Assembly (NCBI GenBank): GCA_021796175.1
Contig: JAJYOM010000092.1
Coordinates: forward strand, 1 to 6,368
Reading direction: 5' to 3'
Length of the DNA: 6,368 nucleotides
From: Thermoplasmata archaeon
Lineage (GTDB): Archaea; Thermoplasmatota; Thermoplasmata; Sysuiplasmatales; Sysuiplasmataceae
Shown: one piece after another, positions 1 to 5,660 of the stretch
How positions within the stretch are numbered: the first letter of the stretch is position 1
Layout: the number at the start of each line of letters is the position of its first letter
Translations under genes and position numbers: made by a program
The notes under the pieces: model-generated
What the model was told of the DNA's origin: nothing
Database searches by the model: none
What the model saw: only the letters and a program-made list of their open reading frames with translations

Positions 1-3
1 TGA

Positions 4-741
4 AAAAAATACGGCACGACGGAGGAACAGGCGGCCCTCGTAAGCGTGAAGAACCATGCAAATGCGATGAAGAACCCGTTTGCGCAGAGTCCGATGAAGA
101 TAACCGTCGGCGATGTGATGGCCTCCAGAATGATATCATATCCGTTCAAAATGCTCGACTGTTCCCTCTACACCGAAGGCGCCTATGCGCTTGTCCTTAT
201 GAGCGAGCGCAAGGTAAGGGAGAGAGGTGCGGAGGATCCGGTCTGGGTCATGGGCATAGGCTCCTCGAACGACAAGTCGTTCACCGGCTCCAGGGCCGTA
301 ACGGACAGAATGGGAAAGTACGGTGATATTGCAGATCTCAGAAACCATTATGCGGCCGCAGATCAGGCTTACGCGATGGCCGGGATACGCGACCCGAGGA
401 AGGAGATAGACGTAGCGGAACTGCATGATGCCTTCAGCTTCACAGAAATTCAGGGTTACGAAGCCATGCGGTTTGCCGAAAGAGGAAAAGGTGGAAAGTT
501 CATTGAAGACGGAATACCTTTCCTGGACGGTGAGATGCCTGTGTCCCCTTCGGGTGGCCTGCTTGGTGCTGGGCATGCCGTCGGCGCCACAGGCGTTATG
601 CAGATTGGGGAAGTTGTCGGCCAGATCAGGCAGAAGGCAGGGGAAAGGCAGGTGAAAATCAGGAACGGCGTGGGCCTGGCGCATTCCATAGGCGGCCCCG
701 GCTCGTCATACTGTACGGTCACTGTGCTCGGGGGCGACTGA
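4..741 (+). CDS. Thiolase-superfamily acetyl-CoA C-acyltransferase, C-terminal part (5' end missing or frameshifted)
   Basis: This is the C-terminal part of a thiolase of the archaeal acetyl-CoA acetyltransferase/SCP2 type, which condenses or cleaves acyl-CoA thioesters in the cytoplasm. Counting residues from the GTG at 46, the visible motifs are HDAF at 127-130 and the GLLGAGHAVGATG loop near 171-183, whose His177 is the expected catalytic histidine (the family usually has GHP; here it is GHA). A GGPGSS-Y-C segment lies at 216-223. The reading frame continues upstream of 46 as KKYGTTEEQAALVS, which is conserved family sequence, so GTG46 is not a genuine start. A TGA at 1-3 closes the frame. 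Full family members are about 390 residues; the N-terminal region with the nucleophilic cysteine is not seen. The DUF35 gene starts one base after the stop, so the two are probably co-transcribed. In methanogens, thiolase, DUF35 and HMG-CoA synthase form a complex for mevalonate synthesis. Whether this copy serves that pathway or fatty-acid turnover cannot be decided here. Confidence 0.88.
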   Translation, partial: KKYGTTEEQAALVSVKNHANAMKNPFAQSPMKITVGDVMASRMISYPFKMLDCSLYTEGAYALVLMSERKVRERGAEDPVWVMGIGSSNDKSFTGSRAVTDRMGKYGDIADLRNHYAAADQAYAMAGIRDPRKEIDVAELHDAFSFTEIQGYEAMRFAERGKGGKFIEDGIPFLDGEMPVSPSGGLLGAGHAVGATGVMQIGEVVGQIRQKAGERQVKIRNGVGLAHSIGGPGSSYCTVTVLGGD

Positions 742-742
742 G

Positions 743-1306
743 ATGGAGAGTTCTACCGAAAAGGCGAGGAAAACAGCCAGAAGGGAGCTCAGGTCGGAAC
801 CGCTTGAAAGCGTCATAGACCGCATGATCGCCGAGTGCGCCGAAAAGGGCGGCCCGGCGCTCGAACGGGACAGATATTTCGAGATTCCCGACAAGATGGT
901 CATGTTCTACAGGTACAGCTACGGCATGCAGTCGAGGTTTTTCAGGGAACTGATGGACAACGCGTTGCTCTACGGCACAAAGTGCAGCGGATGCGGCATC
1001 GTCCACTTCCCGCCGAGGTCCATGTGTTCTGAATGCCATTCCGGCACCAGCTGGGTGAAGGTGAGTGAAAGGGGCACAGTACTTTCGGGGACAGTTTCCT
1101 GGTATGCGACATCCGAATTCTTCGACAGGGTCCCGTATGCAGTGGCTTATGTGAAACCAGCTGATGCCGACACCGCAATACTGCAGAGGATAGACCTCAG
1201 AGGGAGGGAGAATGTGGAGCCGGGAACACCCGTAATCGCGAAATTCAAGGAAGCGGGAATGAGGAGAGGCATGGTGTCCGATTTCTGGTACGAGATAGTG
1301 ATGTGA
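743..1306 (+). CDS. DUF35 Zn-ribbon/OB-fold protein, thiolase partner
   Basis: This 187-residue protein has the DUF35 architecture. An N-terminal helical extension of about 75 residues contains the segment FYRYSYGMQSRFFREL near 55-70. A rubredoxin-like zinc ribbon follows, with Cys81, Cys84, Cys95 and Cys98 (CxxC-x10-CxxC). A C-terminal OB-fold runs from about 103 to 187, beginning WVKVSERGTVLSGTVSW. All four zinc ligands are present and the length is normal for the long-extension variant, so it appears intact. In the characterised archaeal complex, DUF35 bridges thiolase and HMG-CoA synthase and is thought to channel acyl-CoA; similar proteins accompany SCP2-type thiolases in other acyl-CoA pathways. 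The ATG at 743 lies one base after the upstream TGA, with only a weak G-rich stretch before it, which suggests translational coupling. No HMG-CoA synthase gene follows; it could lie upstream of the window. The family call is secure, the pathway is not. Confidence 0.9.
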   Translation: MESSTEKARKTARRELRSEPLESVIDRMIAECAEKGGPALERDRYFEIPDKMVMFYRYSYGMQSRFFRELMDNALLYGTKCSGCGIVHFPPRSMCSECHSGTSWVKVSERGTVLSGTVSWYATSEFFDRVPYAVAYVKPADADTAILQRIDLRGRENVEPGTPVIAKFKEAGMRRGMVSDFWYEIVM

Positions 1307-1337
1307 ACTTCCACCCGCGCCGGATCCGATTTATGTC

Positions 1338-1364
1338 TTGCCCGGATGCTTCAGTGTCCGGCAA
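1338..1364. terminator. Hairpin between convergent genes (possible shared 3' structure)
   Basis: An eight-base-pair stem with one bulged C (left arm 1338-1346, right arm 1357-1364, ten-base loop) sits in the 73-bp gap between the convergent stops of the DUF35 and DUF262 genes. No T-rich tract follows it on either strand, and archaeal termination mainly uses T-tracts. It may therefore be a 3'-end or RNA-stability structure rather than a terminator. Confidence 0.25.
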
Positions 1365-1379
1365 ACAGCTCGGACCTGC

Positions 1380-3029
1380 TCATAGAACGGATGGAGGGCG
1401 TGGAAATATCTTTGCAGCCATTTCAGCCATCTCTCTTCCTCTTGCCTCGATGCCTGCGCCGGTCCAGACGCTTTTGTCGACAAAGTAGCTGTTCATCTTG
1501 AAATTGCTTTGAGAGTACACTTTCTTCTTCTCTTCAAACGGCCTGCTGCCCAGGTCGCCATTGTAGCCGGCAAGTGTCAGGTTGCCGATGGTGTCTTTCC
1601 AGGTCTTGTGCACAATCTCGAAGTTGACGCCAAGCATTGCCCGCCACTCTTCTGTCAGCGACTGGGGCATCACATGTTCAACTGTTGTCTTCTTCGGATC
1701 TATTGTCTCCCTGCCTCCCAAATATCTTTCTATGCCTCCCAGAATGGCATGCCCGTAATTGCTCTGATAAAGGTCGAATACAAGTAGGGTGTCGGAAAAT
1801 TCAGCGTCATCCGGCCATCCTTTTTCCTCCAGATAATCAAGCAACCCTTTTTGTCCGCCTGACAGTTCCCTGATAGCTGCTGAAAACCACTTGCCATAGG
1901 CCCTCGAACCATAATCACATATGTACCTTCTCAATATGAATCCGCGCAGATAGTCAAGTGTTGTAACCAGCTCCTCGCCTGTAACCTCATTTTTCGAGTG
2001 CATCCTGAGGAGTCTGAGAACAAGCGGGTATGAGGTGCCGGCATCCAGATTTCTGAGATCGTGCAGCGCCTCATCAATTCTCCTGTCCTCATGCATCCTG
2101 GTTCCGATTATCATTGAGTAATGCACTGCGGAATCGTGCAGATTCCGCGCGAGTCTTGCCGGCTCCAGCTGATCAGGAGGAAATGCCCTTTCGAACGAAT
2201 CTGCTATCTCGTCGACTTTAACATAGCTGCCCTGTGATATCAGGAAATCCCTGATGAAATCAGACAGTTGTTTGTTGTCGACTGCGCCGTTCTTGACGAA
2301 GATGTTCTCAATCGGAGTCCAGTTCCGTCTGTCGAATTCGTCCGCTTCATTTAACCCGACTCTTGTAAATACGAAATTACGGATGAGGTCACTTTCCTGT
2401 AGAGGGGCTCCTGTGGAATTGAGGCTCTTGAAAATCTTGAACGGCGGGTCACCTTCAAGCCTGATCAGCACGAAGCCGAGGCGGTCGCTTATCGTTGAAA
2501 ACAGAGAGCGGAGGTCGTAATGCGATCCGTCTTCGCGCTCGCTCCTGATTTTTATTTTGAAATAGTCGTACGCAGAGAACAGCCTTGATCCGAAATCATT
2601 CAGTGAATCGATCTTCCCGTCCATTATTGTGTTGTAAATATCACGGTCACGCAACCTTACGAAGACTCTGTATCGCTCGCCTTCTGCCCTGTGGTTTTGA
2701 GTGAGGAACTGCTCCTGTATCTCCTCAGCGAGTTTGTTATCGTTGTTTCCTCTGGCCACATCACGTATCGCTGACAGTACCAGCGTAAGAGTTACCATTC
2801 TCTGTTGACCGTCGATAAGCAGATAGGACGGCACGTGGTCTGAGGACATGCACACCAGCGAGCCCATGAAGTGGCTTTTTCCGGTCTCCTCGCCATAGAG
2901 TGCATCAATATCCTCCCATAAGTTGTTCCAGTTCTCCTTCTCCCACTTGTAATATCTCTGGAATGCAGGAACCACATACTGGTCCCCGCTGTACAGTATG
3001 TCCCGAAGCCGCCTGTCCATTGCCTTCAT
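1380..3029 (-). CDS. DUF262-DUF1524 (GmrSD/SspE/BrxU-like) DNA-modification-dependent nuclease
   Basis: This intact 549-residue protein joins a DUF262 (GmrS-type) NTPase domain to a C-terminal DUF1524 (GmrD-type, His-Me-finger/HNH) nuclease domain. In DUF262 I see VPAFQRYYKW at 20-29, the signature DGQQR at 73-77, and FKSLNSTG followed by DLIRN at 200-218. These correspond to the nucleotide-binding and hydrolysing motifs of the family. In DUF1524 I see VEHVMPQ at 450-456 with His452 as the expected catalytic histidine, IGNLTL at 481-486, Asn490, and a Phe498/Lys501 pair, all typical. The middle (about 220-430) is a helical linker. Characterised relatives cut phage DNA carrying glucosylated hydroxymethylcytosine or phosphorothioate, or act beside BREX; the substrate here is unknown. 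The ATG at 3029 is chosen over the one three codons on because GGAGGT (3042-3037) lies seven bases upstream. No modification or partner gene is adjacent; the neighbour is an IS fossil, typical of defence genes in accessory regions. Confidence 0.92.
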   Translation of the reverse strand: MKAMDRRLRDILYSGDQYVVPAFQRYYKWEKENWNNLWEDIDALYGEETGKSHFMGSLVCMSSDHVPSYLLIDGQQRMVTLTLVLSAIRDVARGNNDNKLAEEIQEQFLTQNHRAEGERYRVFVRLRDRDIYNTIMDGKIDSLNDFGSRLFSAYDYFKIKIRSEREDGSHYDLRSLFSTISDRLGFVLIRLEGDPPFKIFKSLNSTGAPLQESDLIRNFVFTRVGLNEADEFDRRNWTPIENIFVKNGAVDNKQLSDFIRDFLISQGSYVKVDEIADSFERAFPPDQLEPARLARNLHDSAVHYSMIIGTRMHEDRRIDEALHDLRNLDAGTSYPLVLRLLRMHSKNEVTGEELVTTLDYLRGFILRRYICDYGSRAYGKWFSAAIRELSGGQKGLLDYLEEKGWPDDAEFSDTLLVFDLYQSNYGHAILGGIERYLGGRETIDPKKTTVEHVMPQSLTEEWRAMLGVNFEIVHKTWKDTIGNLTLAGYNGDLGSRPFEEKKKVYSQSNFKMNSYFVDKSVWTGAGIEARGREMAEMAAKIFPRPPSVL

Positions 3030-3036
3030 ACGACTG

Positions 3037-3042
3037 ACCTCC
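3037..3042 (-). promoter_or_regulatory. Shine-Dalgarno site of the DUF262-DUF1524 gene
   Basis: On the minus strand the sequence reads GGAGGT, seven bases before the ATG at 3029-3027. It is a full anti-16S match and fixes the start codon. It also shows that this mRNA is leadered, unlike the propeller gene further right. Confidence 0.8.
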
Positions 3043-3080
3043 GTCTGTTTTAGGATTGGAATGATTGTAGTCGGTGAGCC

Positions 3081-3090
3081 GTATTTAAGA
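3081..3090 (-). promoter_or_regulatory. Candidate box A (TATA) of the DUF262-DUF1524 gene
   Basis: The minus strand reads TCTTAAATAC here, an acceptable archaeal box A. Transcription starts about 25 bases downstream of such boxes, which would put it near 3060. That leaves a 5' leader of about 30 bases containing the SD. This is a positional inference without experimental support. Confidence 0.45.
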
Positions 3091-3107
3091 GAATGAGATA
3101 CTATGTT

Positions 3108-3130
3108 ACATTTTTGAGATTCAGAAATGT
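3108..3130. repeat. Near-perfect 10-bp dyad upstream of the restriction gene promoter
   Basis: Arms ACATTTTTGA (3108-3117) and TCAGAAATGT (3121-3130) are inverted complements except for one T/G position, around a three-base centre GAT. The centre lies about 34 bp upstream of the box A of the DUF262-DUF1524 gene. The position suits a protein-binding operator or an enhancer-type site, but a chance AT-rich dyad or an IS scar remains possible. Confidence 0.4.
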
Positions 3131-3145
3131 GGATGGAACAAAGAA

Positions 3146-3165
3146 GGAGTTGGAACTCCGAGTTC
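3146..3165. repeat. Nested palindromes built from GAGTT/AACTC
   Basis: Two overlapping inverted repeats share a central arm. GGAGTT (3146-3151) pairs with AACTCC (3154-3159), and GAACTC (3153-3158) pairs with GAGTTC (3160-3165). The result is a GAGTT-AACTC-GAGTT series just outside the truncated end of the transposase. It could be a second regulatory site for the restriction gene or a relic of the deletion junction. Confidence 0.35.
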
Positions 3166-3173
3166 TGAGGTAT

Positions 3174-3961
3174 TCATGAACGACCTTTTAATCGAACATT
3201 CAGCTCTTTGGCGACAGTGTACCTGTCCGAAGCCCTCACCCTCGACAGTGCATTCCTCATTGCATGCACAGTGCAGGACTGGAAGTCAGAGCGTGGATAC
3301 TGCCTTTTCACGCTCTCCTCGATGCCTGAGAGTGCATCTGCGACGAAGAGGAGCACTTCCGCTGCTCCTCTGTTCTTCAAGTCGCTGAGTAGAGACTCCC
3401 AGCTGGTTGATGACTCAGTCGGATTGAGCCAGAAACCCAGTATCTGCTCATGGCCCTCGTCGTCCATACCAAGCGCGAAGTGCACACAATCTTTCTCAAC
3501 TGTCCCCCTTCTCATGTTAAAGAACATGGCGTCAATCATGATTGCCATGTACCTCCGCTTCAGTGGCCTGCTGTGCCGCTTGCCGATGTCCTCGACAAGG
3601 ACATCGGTTATCCTTGATATTGTGGAACGGGAGTAGCTGGGGTGGAACAGCTACTCAAGTATGCCTTCAATCTTCCTGGCGCTGATGCCCTTTGCATACA
3701 TTGAAGCGATGAATTCCTCGATGCCGGTGTATCGCTGGTAGGCTGGAATATCTCTGTCCTGAAGGTGCCCTCCCTGTCCCCTGGCACCTTCAAGTCGTCG
3801 ATGTCGCCATACTTCGTTGTCAGGCCCCGTTCGTAATGGCCGTTCCTGGTGCCGTTGGACTGTTCCAGGAACACATCACGTTCGATTCCCATTATACGTT
3901 CAAGCTCTTCTTTCACAACCTTCTTTATAGCTGAATCCAATCTTGTTTCGATATCCTCCAT
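3174..3961 (-). pseudogene. IS256-family (Mutator-type) DDE transposase, frameshifted, nonsense-mutated and 3'-truncated
   Basis: This is the remnant of a cut-and-paste transposase. Reading from the ATG at 3961, the frame gives the IS256-type N-terminus with NGTRNGHYERGLTTKYGDI, then LKVPGDREGTFRTEIFQP, and at 3740 it slips. Deleting one base between CCT and CAG (expected Tyr codon, 3738-3740) explains it, because the next frame continues as QRYTGIEEFIASMYAKGISA and RKIEGILE. A TAG at 3653-3651 then interrupts, followed by LFHPSYSRSTISRITDV. The catalytic Asp of IDAMFF lies at about 3533 and the second Asp of FVADALSG at about 3338, 65 residues apart as in the family, with the conserved C-x2-H after it. 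Homology ends near KELN (about 3198), so the last third with the catalytic Glu is gone. The reconstructed length is about 261 of roughly 400 residues, so the product cannot be active. Confidence 0.9.
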
Positions 3962-3996
3962 GACTTACACTCTCCAAGTGTGTCATGGAGGTATCC
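3190..3996 (-). mobile_element. Decayed IS256-family insertion sequence, one end lost
   Basis: The extent is set by the transposase remnant and the hairpin upstream of its start. The end beyond the missing transposase C-terminus has been deleted, with the junction near 3190-3198, so no terminal inverted repeat pair or target duplication can be recognised. The outer limit on the other side is uncertain and could reach about 4040. The element lies between the restriction gene and the surface-protein gene. Confidence 0.65.
3950..3995 (-). promoter_or_regulatory. Long hairpin enclosing the transposase SD and start codon
   Basis: Left arm 3950-3971 and right arm 3977-3995 pair over 19 base pairs: four (GATA/TATC), a one-base bulge at 3954, ten (CCTCCATGAC/GTCATGGAGG), a two-base TT bulge at 3965-3966, then five (ACACT/AGTGT) around a five-base loop. 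The transposase ATG (3961-3959) sits in the ten-bp stem, and the likely SD (GGAG in the loop region, 3975-3972) is beside it. In an mRNA reading through from outside, this fold would mask initiation, a strategy known from IS10 and IS50. It could instead be part of a terminal repeat. Confidence 0.55.
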
Positions 3997-4305
3997 TTTG
4001 CTTCTTCACGAGATTTAGTACACTATTGGGAATGAGACTGATAAACAGGAGAACTCTAATAGCGATGGCTAAAAGTGATAAAGAAATAAAACGCGCCGGT
4101 TGCTGAATTCGTACACGTCATTGACGCGTTTAGACAGACACTGCTCCTGAGGATAGTGGTGAAGTAATCTTGTTGTTCAAACCGCAGTATTCGACACGTG
4201 ACTGTCCAGGAAATTCTAATATGAAAACTCACACATCGGGCAAAGTGGCATAACAGTAGATGATGACAAGGATGCAAACTGCACGCACAACGACTTTGTC
4301 GAGCA
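3997..4305. other. Gene-poor interval between the IS remnant and the surface-protein gene
   Basis: No frame in this stretch gives a recognisable intact protein. It holds a possible small frameshifted remnant on the plus strand (4065-4169) and the beginning of an open plus-strand frame (4220-4405) without a start codon. A short five-base dyad, CGTCA-T-TGACG, lies at 4116-4126. No convincing terminator for the surface-protein gene is visible; only a four-bp hairpin occurs at 4291-4301. Confidence 0.5.
4065..4169 (+). pseudogene. Possible remnant of a small gene with a one-base frameshift
   Basis: An ATG at 4065 lies 12 bases after AGGAGA (4047-4052) and opens MAKSDKEIKRAGC before a TGA at 4104-4106. 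Removing one G near 4098-4099 would join this to VAEFVHVIDAFRQTLLLRIV and a stop about 13 codons later than visible similarity could be judged. The fused segment reads like a helical protein N-terminus, but I do not recognise a family. The spacing to the SD is long. This is a weak call based on protein-like composition only. Confidence 0.2.
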
Positions 4306-5586
4306 TCACCCAGATTTCAGGCGTTTGTATGGGAGCGATCCTCCGGGAATGGCATTCATAGAAATGAAAGGCGATAAAAATGGCTTACGAACCAGTGCTG
4401 TTGTCTGATAATACCCGACTGCAGTGCTCACCGAATTCTTCTCATTCAGAAACGCCAGCGCGCCCGTACTGAAACCTGTAACCGGATTGTAATTGCCCTG
4501 CCCGGCTATGAGAATCCCTGAATAATTACCAAATGTAACAGTAGACATGAATTGAACCTGTCCTCCTTTGAAAGAGGAGGGAAGGTTGGAACTGAGATTT
4601 TCAAAACTGGCGGAGGGGGAGAAAGTCACCCCATAAAGAGCCGGAAAGATCGAGCCGGAATGCTTTGCCTCACCTCCTACGAAATAATTGTTATTGTAAA
4701 TGCAGATGGCGTTAACCCGCCCGTTGAAAAAAGCAGGGGGGGAAATTGCACTTTCGACGTTATTCCCGCTAATGATCTGTACTAGTGCAGGCGGACCCCC
4801 GCCAATAATCCATCGTCCACCTGTGAACTGTGCCGCGTATACACCAGAGGACAAAAAAGCAGTCTTGTTGAGCATGTTCGTATAGCGACCCGCAGTAAGG
4901 AACCCGAATATACCATGCCCACCAACCAACCACGAGGTAGTATTATTTGCGAGAAATTGTATCCAGGAATGGTTTGGCTGAGGACCGAGTTCAGGTGTGT
5001 AATTTATGATTGTTCCATGGTAGTAGCCGATTAGTACTGCTGTCGAACTGGAATTTCCGCCGATAAGCCAGCCCGAGCCGTTCCAGGCGTCAATCCAGGC
5101 ACCTCCATCTATGAAGTAACGGCCGATGCTTGAAGTTAGATTGTCAATGGTAGAACCGTTCATTGCAATAACACCACCCTGACTTTCTCCGTCCCACGCT
5201 GCCTCTCCAGTCAGCAGCCAGGAGGTGCCGTTCCAAGCTGTACCAGATAGAGTACCGTTATTGAAATACTCCTTTGTGACAGCGGACAGCTCGGTTCCGA
5301 TTCTTCCAGGCTGAAGAGTATCGAGTTGCATAAGTGATGCATCGCTGAAACCTGTTGACTTATTGGAATAGCCGACCCCAGATATGAGAATTGACGTGTT
5401 GTTTAACCCGAATGCCTGTATGGAGCCTGGGTCATAAGATTGACCGATATCACCTGTCAGATTGACGATGCTGTAGCTTGAGTATGTTCCTGAGGAATTG
5501 TTTCTTATCTCATAAAACACGCCGAAGCCCGCGGAAACTATGAGCACTATTATTAAGCTTATAACAACAAGTCTATTCCGTTGCAT
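4306..5586 (-). CDS. Membrane-anchored extracellular beta-propeller-like repeat protein, function unknown
   Basis: The 426-residue product begins with a short basic stretch (MQRNR) and a hydrophobic helix at about 6-25, giving an N-terminal signal anchor with the rest outside the membrane. The ectodomain is rich in Asn, Ser, Thr and Gly, poor in Lys and Arg, and carries 19 N-x-S/T sequons. Seven related repeat cores are visible at about 65-73, 122-130, 172-180, 218-225, 258-266, 300-308 and 357-365 (SILISGVGY, SWLLTGEAA, GWLIGGNSS, SWLVGGHG, RWIIGGGPP, NYFVGGEAK, GILIAGQGN). The second and third are preceded by WNG. Spacings of 40-57 residues and a count of seven fit a seven-bladed beta-propeller. 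No catalytic motif is evident, so adhesion, ligand binding or cell-surface structure are the options. A box A 30 bp upstream implies a nearly leaderless mRNA. The last 30 residues turn basic, unlike the rest, and may be a replaced tail. Confidence 0.8.
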   Translation of the reverse strand: MQRNRLVVISLIIVLIVSAGFGVFYEIRNNSSGTYSSYSIVNLTGDIGQSYDPGSIQAFGLNNTSILISGVGYSNKSTGFSDASLMQLDTLQPGRIGTELSAVTKEYFNNGTLSGTAWNGTSWLLTGEAAWDGESQGGVIAMNGSTIDNLTSSIGRYFIDGGAWIDAWNGSGWLIGGNSSSTAVLIGYYHGTIINYTPELGPQPNHSWIQFLANNTTSWLVGGHGIFGFLTAGRYTNMLNKTAFLSSGVYAAQFTGGRWIIGGGPPALVQIISGNNVESAISPPAFFNGRVNAICIYNNNYFVGGEAKHSGSIFPALYGVTFSPSASFENLSSNLPSSFKGGQVQFMSTVTFGNYSGILIAGQGNYNPVTGFSTGALAFLNEKNSVSTAVGYYQTTALVRKPFLSPFISMNAIPGGSLPYKRLKSG

Positions 5587-5611
5587 CAGGGTAATACGAA
5601 ACCATTCTCAA

Positions 5612-5621
5612 GTTTAAAACC
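5612..5621 (-). promoter_or_regulatory. Box A (TATA) of the surface-protein gene
   Basis: The minus strand reads GTTTTAAACT, a good archaeal box A centred about 30 bp before the ATG at 5586. Initiation about 25 bp downstream would fall within a few bases of the start codon. With no SD present, this supports a leaderless or nearly leaderless transcript and also supports the chosen start. Confidence 0.55.
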
Positions 5622-5660
5622 ATTGGCTTAAGCAAGGGAGCTATTTAGTGCAATCGACGC

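Noticed and set aside
136..684. Long minus-strand frame (182 codons) opposite the thiolase
   Set aside because: It is the mirror of a GC-rich gene with clear thiolase motifs; its own translation shows no family features.
719..1039. Minus-strand frame of 106 codons opposite the DUF35 gene
   Set aside because: The plus strand carries the complete zinc ribbon and OB-fold; the antisense translation is Arg/His-rich without motifs.
1380..3130. A complete multi-gene restriction or BREX-like system
   Set aside because: Only the single DUF262-DUF1524 gene is visible; no methyltransferase, ATPase or dnd/ssp gene is present in the window.
3208..3636. Plus-strand frame of 142 codons over the transposase remnant
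   Set aside because: The minus strand holds both catalytic Asp motifs and the C-x2-H of IS256 transposases; the plus frame is a shadow.
4056..4277. Minus-strand 73-codon frame in the gene-poor interval
   Set aside because: Its Cys/His/Phe-rich translation has no recognisable motif, and no SD or box A precedes it.
3030..4305. CRISPR array or tandem repeats
   Set aside because: No direct repeat of CRISPR length or regular spacing was found; the repeats seen are isolated inverted repeats.
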